A DNA stretch of 64,000 nt from Caenorhabditis remanei (Eukaryota > Nematoda > Chromadorea > Rhabditida > Rhabditidae). The stretch spans positions 7,068,001 to 7,132,000 of the forward strand of contig NC_071328.1 in NCBI RefSeq assembly GCF_010183535.1, written 5' to 3'. Shown piece after piece: positions 1 through 13,922 of this stretch; the stretch's first letter is position 1; every line of letters starts with the position of its first letter. The notes under the pieces were generated by a model. That model was not told the origin of the DNA. It saw only the letters and a program-made list of their open reading frames with translations, and did no database searches. The position numbers were made by a program, and so were the translations under genes.

Positions 1-3000
1 TAGAATGTGCACATACTCTCAACAATTAGTAAATGAAATGGGGGAAGAGAGAAGAAATATAAAAAGAGAGTTGAGAGAAAAAGAAGAAATGTTGCACATG
101 TGGCTGGTCAATGGTCCCTTTTTCTCTACAAAATTAGACACTTTTTGCTCCGAAAAAGAGAAGAGAAAGGGAGGAGGAGTTGGAGCAAAACACAATCAAT
201 TTTGTCTTTTTTTCTTCGTTTTTCTCTTCTGTTGAGAAGAAGTTTTTGGGCTTGTCATACAACTTTTAAAAGTTCAGAGAGATCTTTTGGCTGGCTCTTG
301 GTGATCGAAAAAAGCAACCCCAAATGTCTTGAACCAAGTGGCATCGTTGGTAGAGGGAAATATTTGTTAGTGGATTAGCTGTTAGACAAATGTCATTTCA
401 TTTACCTGCCTTTGGACCATCTACCTTTGGAGCACTGTTATTTTTCTAATCGTAACTCCTCCGTCTTCCATTTTCCCCACCATTTAGTTCCTTCTAGCTC
501 TTTTCTAATTCTAAATTAAAACTCAACACAAATGTTTCACTCATTCATCAAATAAGTAAGTAATTGATCTCTTTCTCTCTTCATTTTCTTCCCTCATACA
601 TAAAAATCCGGATTCAAGTCATTCAACGTCTTCTACTTCTTCTTCTTCTTTTCCTCATCTTTTCATCTTCTTCCACCCTCTTTTTCTCCTTTTTTCCGTC
701 CGTCTTCTCATCTCCGCCATTCCAACAATTTGGTTCTTTTTCCCGTTTTTTTTCTGTGTTGTCCCGACCAAAACTAAACTACTCTGCCATCAAATAGCCT
801 AGTGGAGAACTCAATTTTAGTAGGCATTCCACCCAAAAAAACTAGCACTTTTCTTCGAACTTTTTGTCGTGAATTCCCAATTTTCTTAAAACGAAGAAAC
901 ACTTGAAGACTGGAATTCTGCTGAGAAATATTCTAAAACTTCCATAGAAAGAGCATTCTATACGGTGGCTGTTAAAAACGAATTGTTGCAAAATGATTCA
1001 TGTAGCATTTGAACCGTTTCTTCTCAGTTCAATGATTGATCAACTTGTTTTGTTTATATTCCAAAGCAAAATACATATGAATATTTTTCGAAATTCAGAT
1101 ACGCATTGTATTCTGATTCATCAGAAAAATGCATGCATTTGTATTCTTTGCACGAATTCGATCAAACCTTCTTCAGCTCATTTTCAGTTTCAACATGCGT
1201 CATTCGGAATAAGAGATAATAATTTTGTATCTCCGCTCTTTGTTTTCGAATATTGCCAACGTGCTTTTCTCACTTCGTACCAAAATTTCCTCTCTATAAT
1301 AAAACACTTTCTCGAATCAACAACGCTCCATTTGAATACTAAGACATCCTGATTTCCTCCAATCCATCTCGTGAACTCCTCTCGAACAACTATTATAGTT
1401 CGTTCTCTGCATCTTCGTATCCCTCATTAGTCTCTCGTTTTCCCTCTCTCAGAATCCCGGAAAAAGCAAATCAGCTCGCCCAGAGCGTCCAGTTTTCTGG
1501 TTTCTGTATGATTCAATTTCTCAATATTTCAAAAATTTGGTTTTCTATTTTTCTACGTCTCATTCTCGCCTTCCGAACTGTTTTCATTTTAGTTACTTAA
1601 ACTGTAACTATTTTCTCAAAAGATAAATCCGTTTCAATTTCATTTTCTTCTCATTGAAGTGTGTTGTTTTTCTCCGAATTTCAGAGAGAAACCGGAAGAA
1701 ATAAACCTAATTTAAATCCCAATTCTCTCAAAATGATGACACGTATCGTTCTTTTGTTTATCTTCAGATGTTTTCGAAATGCGGAAGTAATTCTGGAATT
1801 TCAATATAATCAGTCAACAGATCCTTGTTTTTTTGAAAATCGGTTCTTCTGTAGATTTATCTGAAAACTAAGACCTCTGCACATTGTTTATGAATGACGA
1901 CCTATTTCAAGTTACCTGAAAAATAAAAATAAATAAAACCAAATCACACTTTTCATGCTTAATTAAATCATACTTCTACTAATTAAGTAATTTAATTGTG
2001 AGGGTGTATTCATGTGGAATCAGAAAGAACAAAGTGATATCATTTCAGTTTCTTATATGGGCGGTGTACTTGGGAAAAGGCTTCTTTTGTGGGAGAAATG
2101 TAAAACATAAATTACAAAACAATTACAAGAAGAAAAGACCAGAATCTCGTGTTCAATGGTTTTGGAGTTTTCGTCGTTGGGCTGTCAATCGTAGTTTTCG
2201 TTCGGTCATTCGGTTGATTTCCAAACTTTCTGGTTTTTTTGTACTCTGATTTTGTGAGATTTTCTCTTTATTTCAAGCTATGCGTAATCAATGTTAAGTA
2301 TCAATGCCAAGTATCTCTAAGTATTTGTCTAGAAAAAATATTTTAGTTCACGAATTGCTACAGTACTACTACAAAAGTAGCCAGCGTGCCCACATTCACA
2401 TTTCACTGATTGAAAGCTATTTTTTGTACTACACGATGGCTGCAAAAATAAAATAAAATTTGCAATTTCGAGAGAGTAAAAGTGCAAAAAGTAAAGTCAC
2501 CTAATTTGTTGTCCCTTGACTATTTTCGGGGACCAGTAGGCAAGTTTTTTCTATAGTAATCCTGTGTACTTTGGTCTCTTATTTCTAGCATTGTATAGAT
2601 CTGAAGGCCAAATAATTTGAAGCCATGACATTCCCATACACTGCCAATCACAATTTCTGTGATCATCCTAATCTGATAGTGAGCTTTAAATTTCTAATAA
2701 CCAAATCTGCTTTCCTTTCAGTTTAACTTATAATTATGGTGTTCTTTCAAGTAATCACTAGTTTTTTGTGATTCATCAATAATAAAAGTTATGAAGTATT
2801 CCGTGGTTTGTGACTCAAGACGAATTAATATAGAAGTATCAGTCCCTCATCTCTCTAGGGGTCTTTCAATCTTACATTTTGATTCATTTTCAGAGTTACA
2901 CTCTAAGAAAGAACATCCAGTAATCATGATGCATTTTAAGATACATAGTTATTGGAAACATATTCCATATAGGATCATTCATTATTTCAAACACGGTATG

Positions 3001-5223
3001 GTCACCAAATTTTTTGTTTCAGATAAATTAAGTTCATTAGAGAGAGGCGACAATGATCCACACATTGTATCAGTTTAGAAGATGAGCCTACTTAAGTCGT
3101 GAGGGCTCTAATCTGCCAAACAAAATGTGTGTTTTGAATAAGCTACTTATGGAAAAGAGGCAATTTTTTGAAAGATTGAGCCATTTCTCTTTTCGACTTC
3201 CACCCATATTTTTCCAGCTTCTGAACAAAACCACGATTAGTTTTTTTGGAATGAATTTTGTCCTCTCTTCTCTTATTTCCAAAAGAGTTCATAAATCACA
3301 AAAAGTCGTTAAAAAGAGAAAATAGACACTATGATCACTTCACCCTCTTTTCTCGCTATCACTCTCTTCTTTTCCATTTACAATCACTTCAACCTGTCTC
3401 CCGTCTCGAATGTTCCCTCGCTTTCTTTTTCTCAAATACAAATAATTTACTGTCTACCAATACATATGTTCCTCTACTAATTTCTGACTTTCAAAACAGT
3501 TGGCTGTCTGCCAATGAATTCATTTGTCTCGCTTTGCTTTTTTTAAAAATTATGCAGTCAGGACGTGTGTATATTCTAATTAAAATTATGTTGGACGAGA
3601 AAGTTATTCCTTGCGAAAGCAAGAAGTCTCGTATCATGACTGATCACCCAGATTAGTGTTTCATTTTTCATTACATCTGAGAGTCAGAAAATAGATAGAA
3701 TGCTTTGATCCCTAGAGTTTCAACTATTCTGTAATAATAATAATTATAATCAATCCATAACACACATACCTCTGAATTAGACACCTTTCTCTCTCAGTCT
3801 CTAACCGGTTCTATTCATACCTCACCCCTTTTTATTCTCAATTTTGACACGACTGTACATTTCAGTCTCTGACTTCCTGCGTTTCTAAAATTTCAGCACT
3901 ATTTTCATAATTTTTCTCTTAACAAGTGTCACAAAGTGGGAGCGAAAGTGGCCTTTGGGGACAAAAATTGGATTTTTCGTTTTGTTTTGGCTTGGCTGGA
4001 ACACATGTGAAGACTTCAAACCAAAACTTGATAACTATTTCAGTTTTAAGTATTAACAGAATCTTTTTTTTCTGTGTGACTTCCCGGAGTTGTACCCAGT
4101 AATCTAGAAATCTTAGAATCCTGTAGACAGGTACTCCGATCAGTTCATTTGACCTACATTTCGATCAACTTAAAAGAGGCCAAAAAGAGCTGAGTAAACA
4201 GTGGAAACACTCGTGTATTGCTTCCTAGTTCATATCATTTATTTGTTCAGTTCAGTTAGCGCATGGTAATATATAGAAGTGTGATAGTGGTATGAAAACC
4301 ACATGACCCTGTCAGTCACTTTATTAATTTTGAATGTAAATAATTATGTCGTAATGAGAACAAATGTTTCCATTTTTTTAATCATGGAGCTATGAGATTC
4401 CTGCATCACATCAAGTCCAAGATCACAAAATATGTACTTTCGAAGTCGATTGAGGACGACACATGTAGTTTGAAAATCTAATTTAATCAAGGATCAATGT
4501 ACCTAAAAATGAGATCCTAGACCACGGAAAAGACCTGTTCCATCCGATGACCATCCTAACACAGATCAGGCGGTTGTCTCCATGGTTGACTGCCCCTTAC
4601 CTCCCGTTCAGTTCATCCTCATTATCCTATTGTCTGTATTCTGTATTCAACATACACACAACTCATCTGTTCATTTCATTCAATTCGTATTCTGATTATC
4701 TGAAGATGTCTGTCTGTCTGTCGGCATGTGCAGATGCCTGCGTAGTGACCTAGAAAACCGCAAACATCTGCTCAATTCCTTTTACAACGAATGACTTTTT
4801 GGTTCATTTTTCACCGTATGTTCGGTGGGGGAGGTCTCTGTTATAGTTGTGTAAACAGTTGAGTGGGGAGGGAATTGTGTGCTAATCGACTCAATTTCTT
4901 CGAGAATCGTTTTTTGGGAGGTCGAGGAGGTACAGAAATAGAGGGGGAAATGTAGAAAAAGAAAGTGAGGAAGTGATATCTCGGAGGGGTTGACCAAGTA
5001 TTTCAATGGAAATACTGATCTGTAACTCCAAAAACCATTGGATTTCTAGGTCATCTGAACTTTTATCACTTCTATTTCTCTTGACCCAGAATGACAAGTT
5101 TTGATAATTCGATCACATCTAGAACCCCTTCCATCTCTTCTTTTTCTTTAAAAGTATTCTTCTCTAATCTCCGCCGAAAAAAGTTCGCATTCCTTCAAAA
5201 AAAGTGTCCGTTATTCGCACTTA
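1..5223. other. intergenic, no supported gene
   Basis: This stretch is AT-rich with many pyrimidine-rich runs. The open frames are short, rich in Phe, Ser and Leu, and lack splice-consistent neighbours or recognisable domains. I see no coding gene, tRNA or tandem array here. It may hold distal regulatory sequence or 5' UTR exons of the PTR gene downstream, which I cannot identify by eye. Confidence 0.6.
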
Positions 5224-6953
5224 CATGGAATGTATTTTGACTGCTACCCCTAAAGTACTGATTTTTTTTGCTCATTCAATGAGTTTTCTTGAGACAAAAT
5301 GGCTCATAAAGGGTTTTCCTGTGACGTGACCTCGTTTTTGAAAAATTGAGATTTTTCAAAAATGCAATTTTTTCGAAAATTTTTTTTCATAAATTTTTTT
5401 CAGTATTTTAGCGGATTGTTCAGAAAATGGGCTTTGCACATATTTATAGCAAATTTTATGTAGTTTTTGACAAAAATATGACACTCATGAAAAAATAATT
5501 TTTTGATCCTGAAAAAGGTAAAAATGTGACACCCTCCAAAAATAAATTTTTTTTTTCGAGGTCGGCAGAGGTGACATACATATGGTAAGAAAGTACAACT
5601 TATGTGGATTATTTTTTCATATAGCACTATAGTCGCTTCCAGTTGAAAATTAAGGAAAAATTTGGTCTGAAAATTTTCATTTTTCAAAAAAGTGTGACAT
5701 GTCGGAAATAAGTTTGAATTTCTAATATTGTTCAAGCTCCTAATCAACTTCAATGAAAATAACAATATTCAGATTATGTTCCACCATTTTCAAACAATGA
5801 TTCACATCCCTGTTAACTTCTCTTGTCATAACACTCGTTCAAAGATTGCCATTTTTTCCATGTGAAGAAAGTTCAACAGCTTATAACTTCTCTGAAACCA
5901 ATGGAAACAGGCTCAAAAACACAGAGCAACTTAAAAATAATCATTAACTTTCAAAAATTACACTTGGGATGTTTTTGGAAAAATTTTTTTTTTTCGATTT
6001 TTGATAAGGGGGGACCACATGAAATTTTTCCAGAAACTTGAAAAATTTTTTTTTTCGAAAACAACTCAAAACTAGTTTATAAACAAGAATAGATGCTAAA
6101 AACCGTTAATTCTGGTTGTTTTCGAAAAAAAAATTTTTCAAGTTTCTGGAAAAATTTCATGTGGTCCCCCCTTATCAAAAATCGAAAAAAATAATTTTCC
6201 GAAAAACAGCCCAATTATGATTTTTGAGAAACAATCGTCATTATTGGGTTGTTCTGAGCTTTTAAGCAAGTTTGCTTCAGTTTTAGAGGAGTTATGAACA
6301 ATTGAATTTCCTCCACATGAGAAAACTTGCAATTTTTGAGCGAGTGTTATGACAAGAGAAGTGAACAGGGATGTACTTTCTTTTTTGAAAATAGTGAAAC
6401 ATAATTTGAAAATAGTTATTTTTATTGAATTTGATTAGGAGCGTGGACAATATTAGAAATTCGAACTTATTTCCTGCATGTCACATTTTTTCGAAAAATG
6501 AAAATTTTCAGAGCTATTTTTTCCTTAATTTTCAATTGGAAGCGACTATAGTGCTTTATGAAAAAATAATCCACATAAGTTGTACTTTCTTACCATATGT
6601 ATGTCACCTCTGCCGACCTCGAAAAAAAAAATTTTTTTTGGAGGGTGTCACATTTTTACCTTTTTCAGGATCAAAAAATTATTTTTTCATGAGTGTCATA
6701 TTTTTGTCAAAAACTACATAAAATTTGCTATAAATATGTGCAAAGCCCATTTTCTGAACAATCCGCTAAAATACTGAAAAACATTTATGAAAAAAATTTT
6801 TCGAAAAAATTGCATTTTTGAAAAATCTCAATTTTTCAAAAACGAGGTCACGTCACAGGAAAACCCTTTATGAGCCATTTTGTCTCAAGAAAACTCATTG
6901 AATGAGCAAAAAAAATCAGTACTTTAGGGGTAGCAGTCAAAATACATTCCATG
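5224..6953. mobile_element. 1.73-kb fold-back DNA element (PIF/Harbinger-like MITE candidate)
   Basis: The two halves are inverted copies of each other. The left arm begins CATGGAATGTATTTTGACTG and the right arm ends with its reverse complement. The arms of about 840 bp meet around a spacer of roughly 50 bp (about 6066-6114). The element is flanked on both sides by TTA (5221-5223 and 6954-6956), which looks like a 3-bp target-site duplication as made by PIF/Harbinger transposases (TWA sites). Arms are near-identical at the ends (for example 5224-5340 against 6840-6953) and more diverged around 5770-5960 against 6220-6400. Open frames of about 100 residues occur as mirror copies in both arms, but their composition does not look coding. 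No transposase is visible, so it would be non-autonomous. The repeat is read directly; the family assignment is inferred. Confidence 0.85.
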
Positions 6954-6956
6954 TTA

Positions 6957-9900
6957 GATTCATCACTGTCATCAATATCATCTCTTTTCTCTCACTGATT
7001 TTCTTCATTTTTCTAACCACCTGCGTCTCATTCTCCCATCATCTCTCGATTTCTCCCCAATTCAAGGACACCCCTCGTCTGTGTTTTAACCATCAGTATT
7101 ACGCCAACCGAAAAGCTTTTGCTTCTAGAAGATTGAATGTTGCAAATACGTATTGTTGTCTTGTTCTTCTTATCACAACTGTCTATTAAGAGTAGGCGGG
7201 ACTTCTTCTCTTTTTGAAAATTGACGCATCTGAGATTTCAGATTCTCAATCTATCTGGTAGTTTACGTTCCAGTTCTTATTGGAAAATCAGTTTTCTTAT
7301 AGATTTACACTAAAAGAAAGGCACTTCGATTCCCCTATTTGGATATTACAGGGCTTAAAGAGATTTTTGATCAAAAAATGAGGAAGAAATGCTCGAAATC
7401 ACCTGAACACACAAACAAATGCCCGAAAAATTACACTTTTTCGTTGATCTCTTGATCTTCTGACAGCACTGAACTATTTCGATGCTCGAATTCTGAAATC
7501 TCTAATTTTAGAAAGCCACCGTTTGACTCGAACTTTGACCCTCATCTACGTTGTATTCACTCTCAGCTTTCAACTTTTTTGTTGATATAGAGTTTCGTCT
7601 CGAGTTACCAAATTCCACTCCCTTCGGACACTTTGTAATTCTGACTGAAAATTGTTTCCTCTCTTTCTCTAATTCTCTCTTTTCCAATCAAAACAAAGAA
7701 ATCAAGCGAAAAATACATTTATTGATTAACGAATTGTTCGATGAGTTTTCTTGTAGTTGCCTGATACTCTGATTTTCAAACATACGACACGAAGTTTCAG
7801 TTCTGGGATCCTGTCTCGTGGTCCCACTCCATTTCACGATCAGTTTCATGATTCTACTTACTATCCGTTCCTGTTCTCTCATTTTCTCTTTTATTTCTCT
7901 CTCCCTCTCTCTGTTTCAACTTGAAATTTCACACCCTATCTTTCTCTCAAATGTGTATGGTTCTTTTTCAGGGGAAAGGGGGCTATGATTCATAAATTTT
8001 CCGTGTTTCCATTTTTCTTTTTTTATGTTCAAGAGACAACAAAACAAAAGGGAAAAAGGAGAAACAGAAACTGATACGTTTATTTTTGATTTTTGGTATA
8101 GACACATTCAATGTATATTTTGGGAAAATTCAATTTTTCATTTCCACTTTCTTCATCTGGACTATAAACTGAAACGGCTACCGTAATTCGTTTCAAGAAG
8201 TAACATAATCAAAGTACAAATGATTTATCTCAAGAAAATGTCTTTTTTTGTCGTAAAACCGGCAAGAAACCTCATAAAAATTATCAATTCCACGTCCGTT
8301 TACCACCATATCACTATACTTTTTTCTTCGTTTTTTTTCGCTTTCCTTGAACATTCTTCACAGTGGCTGGCGCCATATTCAACTGATAATGAACTACCTA
8401 TAATGAAGCCAACAAAAAGTTTTGATTGACAGCTTTATAATTGCATAAATAGGTAAAGTACGGTGTCATTTTAGCCACCTATCAGAAGTTTCCCGACACA
8501 GAAGTTTCCTATTTTAATTCTCCTCGGAGTTTTAAGAATATCAGGTTAGTTCAAAGAGATGTTGTTCTTACTCTTTTGCTGGAAACTGAGTCTATCTGTG
8601 TCAGATACAGTATGGACAGATCAAACTGGGTCCCAAACCTCCAAATTCTCAAACACCATATGTTTCACTTGTTCCTTTCCCTTCTTCTTTTTCATCAGTT
8701 TCATAATTCCTATATTTTTTATTTTTGGATATAATGAGATATTACTAATATTCCCACGGACTAGAAAACTCATGTTTTGTGTCTAAATCGGTATTTGTGC
8801 TCAAATAACCAGATGAAACGTCAATGTTTACATTTTGACCTCGCCAATGGAAAAGCTTGAAACTTGAGGAAAAAGTTTTACTCCAGTTTAAGTGTAAGTC
8901 AATGTGTAAAAATCTGATATACACGAATAAGCCCCGCCCACTTTCTCGAATGGTAATAAATGGGCGGAGTCTATCAACCAATGGGGTAGCTGATAAAATG
9001 TTATCAGACCATGATTTGTGAGAGACAAATCATTTTGTGAATTCGATTAGCCTTCTGCGAGTTCTCTCAGAATTTGCTCTGGAACAGATAAGCTTCTCGG
9101 CTTGATTGCTTCTGATTCATGAAAACAAATCACGAAAAGACACGAAAAGGATTTCGTAATGCCCTTTTCCGTAATTTATTTATTTTGTTCCGAAGCCACG
9201 CCCCAAATCGAATTGACTCCGCCCAGAAGTTATCTTTTGACTCATCAATGTTTCATATATAAATCAAAAAATCATGTGTCTCTCGAATCAATGTTTATAA
9301 AATATCTTCTCACTTTTCTTTTCTCTCATTATTATACTTTGATACGCGTTCAAACATTCTTGTCACTGTTCTTTTGTCTATAAACTGATGATGTGATGGT
9401 ATTTTGTTAAATTCTGATTCCCAAATGTCTGAAATCCTTTCTCGTCGTCTGACCACATTCTCACAATCTGACGTTGTGAAAATGCGTCCGAGACCCCATA
9501 ATTTTCATGATTCCTTTCTCAAAACGTCTATTTTTTCGTCTATAATTTTCATGCACTTGATATTCCAAAATCAGAACATCCCATCTTTCCTTTCAACTCC
9601 TTCTTTCCCTATCTTCTATTTCATCTGGAACCAATAAAATCTCGTCGAATGGGATGTTTTCTTTCTATCTACTGCCACGTCATCACCTCAGTTTTCTCAC
9701 TTTCAAAACTTTTCGTGTGAGTTTATTGTTGTCTTGAAATCTGGATAAATGAATATTTGAGATTCTAGATCAATACATAGCGACAGAGTTTAGCGCCTAG
9801 ATAACAAACGGACACCTGGCACATATATTTTCTTGCCTTCTTCTTTTATTGTTCTTTGTATTGTATTTATTCTTATCAAAAATTATCAATAAATGGGGGC

Positions 9901-10544
9901 GAGAGGCGGAGAATGAGTCCCTCACGAGACCATTCAAAGGGTGGATTAAAGTGAGAGATGTGGGGCAACAAATAAAAGAATGACCGGTATGAGGGGTTCC
10001 TTGACTCCGCCTCTTTCTATCTATCAGCATATCTATTCACAGATTCTCTTTTTTCTGCTTGGTTTTTCCATTTTTCTTCCCGATTATCTTCTCAACTCTC
10101 AATGTTTTGTTGCTCCATCTAATCCCTTCTTCTCTCATTTTCTCAACTTCTTACCTACTACAAGCTACGGAATATAGACTCATATTCACACACACAAATA
10201 AATGTGATGAGTTCTTCTTATCTTTTTCATCTATATATTTTTTCCACTTTTCCTCTCTCTTATCAACCGCTCACACATATCAGCTCAAAAAAGAATACAA
10301 GGCATAATATTATAGTTAACGGCGACGAAATGAAAAGTGTTTCGTTTATCAGAATGACATTTCCGAATCATAGTTTATGTAGTTTTTGGCTTTTTAAACT
10401 GAGCGGAAATTGATCAAAACTGAACTGCGTTGTTTTTTCTTATTTATTTCGATCTGTTATACTATATCGTTTCTCTCTTACTTTTCTCAAACGTTTTCGT
10501 CTCATCACTTTCTTTGTTTTCAGGTGATTCCACCAATTCGGAGA
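6957..10544. other. intergenic upstream of PTR gene
   Basis: I see no supported gene. The stretch is AT-rich with pyrimidine runs. Around 8930-8970 there is an inverted pair GCCCCGCCCA / TGGGCGGAG, and further CCGCC-containing motifs lie near 9215 and 10005. A TTTTCAG acceptor at 10516-10522, 22 bp before the PTR start codon, could receive a 5' UTR exon or a trans-spliced leader. Confidence 0.5.
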
Positions 10545-13500
10545 ATGTCGTCGGCGGAGGGAGAACAGTTTATCCATCGTCCGACGGTCATCTCGACTGC
10601 TTCTGCAGCCTCGAGACCACGTCACAAAACATTCGAATTGTTGGGACCATTCAGCAACATTTCATTGGCTGAAATGTATAAAGTGTGTGGAAAGATCATC
10701 GGAAGATTCCCCGTCCCATTCATCATTGCAACTGCTATCATGTGCAGTGCAGCTCGTAAGTTTGAATTGTTCATGTTCACTCAAGTATACTGTATTTTCA
10801 GTTGGTGCTATTGGCCTTCAGATGAAGGATAATGTGAGGGACGGCTACACTCCAAAAAACTCGCAGTCCCGTCTCGAAAACAAAATTTACCGGGAGTTTT
10901 TAGGATCGGAGGGAGATCCGGTTATGACGACAGTACTGATGACAGCCAAAGACGGAGGATCCATGCATCGAATTGAGTATTTGGAAGAAGCTCATAGGGT
11001 AAGAGATCAACGTTTCAATCAGTTGTCTCAAGTTTTAATAGTTTTCAGCAATGGCTTTACATATCCAAAAACTTGTCTGTCGACGTGGGAGACGGTCAAT
11101 TCATGAAATTCGGAGACTTCTGTGGACACTATTGCCAGGCCAATGATATTCTTCAGTATTTCTTATCAGCTTACAAAACAAAGTCAGCGGATCCAACAGT
11201 CGATGGATACCAATTGGATTACCCTATTGCCACAGTCATGGGATACCAACTGCATTTGGAAAGAAACTTCTTCGGTGTCACCACGAATCAATCGAACCCA
11301 GTTACTAACATCCAAATGATGAGAGTGTTGACTCTTCCTGTTCTTTCGGAAGTCAAGACTTTTGAAGATACGGATAAGTTGAATAAATGGGAGCTAGCTG
11401 TCTATAACTATGCTACTGGATACTCAGCATTGGATGGACCCAACCATCTGGTGGAGATCAATGTGAGTTTGATAATCAAGTAAACTTGAAAAAACATTCA
11501 ACAATCAAATGTTACAGGTCATCGGAGCTGAGGTTGTGGACACCGAAATGAACAAAGACGCCCAGAAGATGGTTCCATATTTCATTGTTGGAATTGTCTC
11601 TATGATCATCTTCATCTTCATTACCGTTTCCATCTCTGCTTCCTATTACGGATACTTCTCGTGGAGAATTGGATTGATCGCTCTGGCTTGCCTGATGGTT
11701 CCAATTCTTGCTATCCTGACTGCATTCGGAATAAATAACATGCTAGGAAACAGGACAAATAGTCCGATGATGATCATGCCGTTCTTGATCAATGGAATCG
11801 GTGTCAACGATGCTTTCCTGACTCTCCAGAATTGGCTTCAGCACAGTCCGGACTTGCCATCGGGCAAACGACTGGGATACATGCTGTCGGAAGCTGGACC
11901 GAGTATCACCACAACTACACTAACAAATGTGATCGTCTTCTTGATCGGGTGGATGAATCCGACCGAGGGTCAGTTCTAGCTTTCATTGCTTTTCAGATTC
12001 TAGAAGATTTCCACTTAACAATCAAGTATTCTTTCAGAGATGTCCATTTTCTGTCTCGGTTGTGCCATCTCGCTTCTTCTGGCATACGTGTACACACTCA
12101 CATTCTTCTGTCCAGTGTTGGTTCTTCTTCTCAATGAACGAGTCAAAGAGCCCAGCAAGGTAATGTTGCAATTAAAAATCAAGCTGTGGAACTTTGTGCA
12201 ATGTGTTTTCGGGTTTTCAGCTCGAAAGGAGTTTCAACAAAGCCCTCGAATTCTATGCCAAAATCGTGTGCTCCAGATGGACATTCCTTCTACTCATGCT
12301 TGGTGTTGCCGTGTATTGGGGATTCGGAATCTATGGAACTCTCAGAATTCAAGCCGTTCTGAACACCGCTAAAATTCTTCCACTGGAGACTCCCATCCGG
12401 AAACCAAACAGAATCATTGAAGAAACTGTCTGGAAAGAGTTCTACCCGGTGACTGTGATTGTGAACAACCCAGTGGACATAAGTAACCCTTCGAAATTAA
12501 GCATCTTCGAAAGTCTTGTTCATGATTTCGAATCAATGGAGAAATGCCGAGGATCCGAGTATACAATCTCTCCAATTAGAGATTACCAGACATATTTCTA
12601 TGGAGTTGGAGCTGAAGATTTCGACTATGAGGACGAAACAGTCAAGAATACAAGCACAACTTTTGATTTCAGCGTTAGTTTTGGGAAAAATCTACCTTTT
12701 CTCATTCCTGTAACGTCAAATACAAACATGACAGAGAATCATGTCAACCTATGAAATATTATTTCAGAAACTCGCCGGATTCCTCGAAAATCCGATCTAC
12801 AAGCACCACAAAGGAACGATGAAGTTGAACTTCTCCAATACGTAAGTCTCCATTATTTCTAGTTTTTTTTCCAATCTTTTCGAATTTTCAGTGTTCCCAT
12901 TCGCAAAGTTCAACTCATATTTGCCTATGAAAATGTAACCTCGTGGGACGATAGAATCAAAATAATGGAGGATTGGAGACACATTGCAAGCAGTTATGGC
13001 ACTCTGAATGTTTCCGTTTGGAATGTCAATGCTATGTTCGTCGACCAGATGCAAAGTCTCAAAGGATTGGCTATTTCGGTTAGTAATACATCAAACTCTC
13101 AGATCGGTTTATCAAACGTTTTACTTACTTGTTCAAATTTTAGAACGCCCTTGTCACTTTGGGATGTATGGCTGCAGTCTGCATTGTGTTCATTCGTAAT
13201 CCATTGTCCGTGTCTCTTGCAACTGCATCGATTCTGTCAATCTCAATTGGAGTAACGGGATACTTATGTTTCTGGGATTTAGATCTCGATCCAGTCACTC
13301 TGTGTGCAGTCATTGTATCTATCGGAATGTCTGTCGATTTCGTGGCTCACGTTGCTTGCCATTATCAGGTAATGAAAATTATGACAATTTCTTTGCTTAT
13401 CGAGACACTGTTGGTGTAGAAATTTCTAAGCTTTTCAAAAAGTTCTACTCTATTTCATCTCATACTCTTCAGGTTCGCTACAAGGAGTTCGAAGAGAACG

Positions 13501-13922
13501 GAGTTGTCAAGAAAATTGAGATGAAAACTCCAGAATCTCGTGTCGTCAACTCACTTTCAAATGTTCTTTGGCCTATGGTTCAGTCAGCATTCTCAACACT
13601 TTTGTGTGTGTTGCCGTTGGCCATTCTTCAGGTATCAATTCTTTCAGAAGTATATTCACATTAGTTTATTTTATAGAACTACCTGCCAATGGTGTTTGTC
13701 AAAACCATATTGTTGGTTGTCATCTGGGGAATGTTCCATGGTCTGGTTCTCCTTCCTTGTATCCTTGCTCAGTTCCCCTTGTCTGTTTTCAACAAGACAT
13801 TTGCTGACTTGCTCTTCGGAAGAACTTCCTCTTCTTCGTGCTCATCTGAAACTGATTCTGAGGAAGATACGATGGCCGAAGCACAGGAAATGACACCACT
13901 CTCAATTGCAGACAAAGCCTAG
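10545..13922 (+). CDS. patched-related (PTR) multi-pass membrane protein
   Basis: Eleven exons join in frame to 912 aa: 10545-10755, 10802-10998, 11049-11462, 11518-11968, 12038-12159, 12221-12673, 12768-12841, 12892-13078, 13144-13368, 13473-13631, 13677-13922. The layout is that of nematode PTR proteins: a first membrane segment near residues 55-75, a large extracellular loop, a sterol-sensing-type block of membrane segments (about 293-440), a second loop, and a final block (about 704-880). RND-type intramembrane acidic motifs are present: GIGVND at 367-372 and GMSVD ending at Asp768. The tail is Ser/Glu-rich. Family members are linked to moulting and apical matrix or lipid traffic; that role is inferred here. 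The first motif has Asn where many relatives have Asp. The start is the first ATG after a TTTTCAG acceptor. I did not assign a ptr number. Confidence 0.93.

Noticed and set aside
993..1352. 119-codon plus-strand frame
   Set aside because: AT-rich open stretch with no domain, codon bias or exon partners.
5400..5765. Minus-strand frame of 121 codons with a mirror copy at 6425-6777
   Set aside because: It exists because the fold-back arms are inverted copies. Composition is Phe/Ile/Lys-rich with no domain or splice context.
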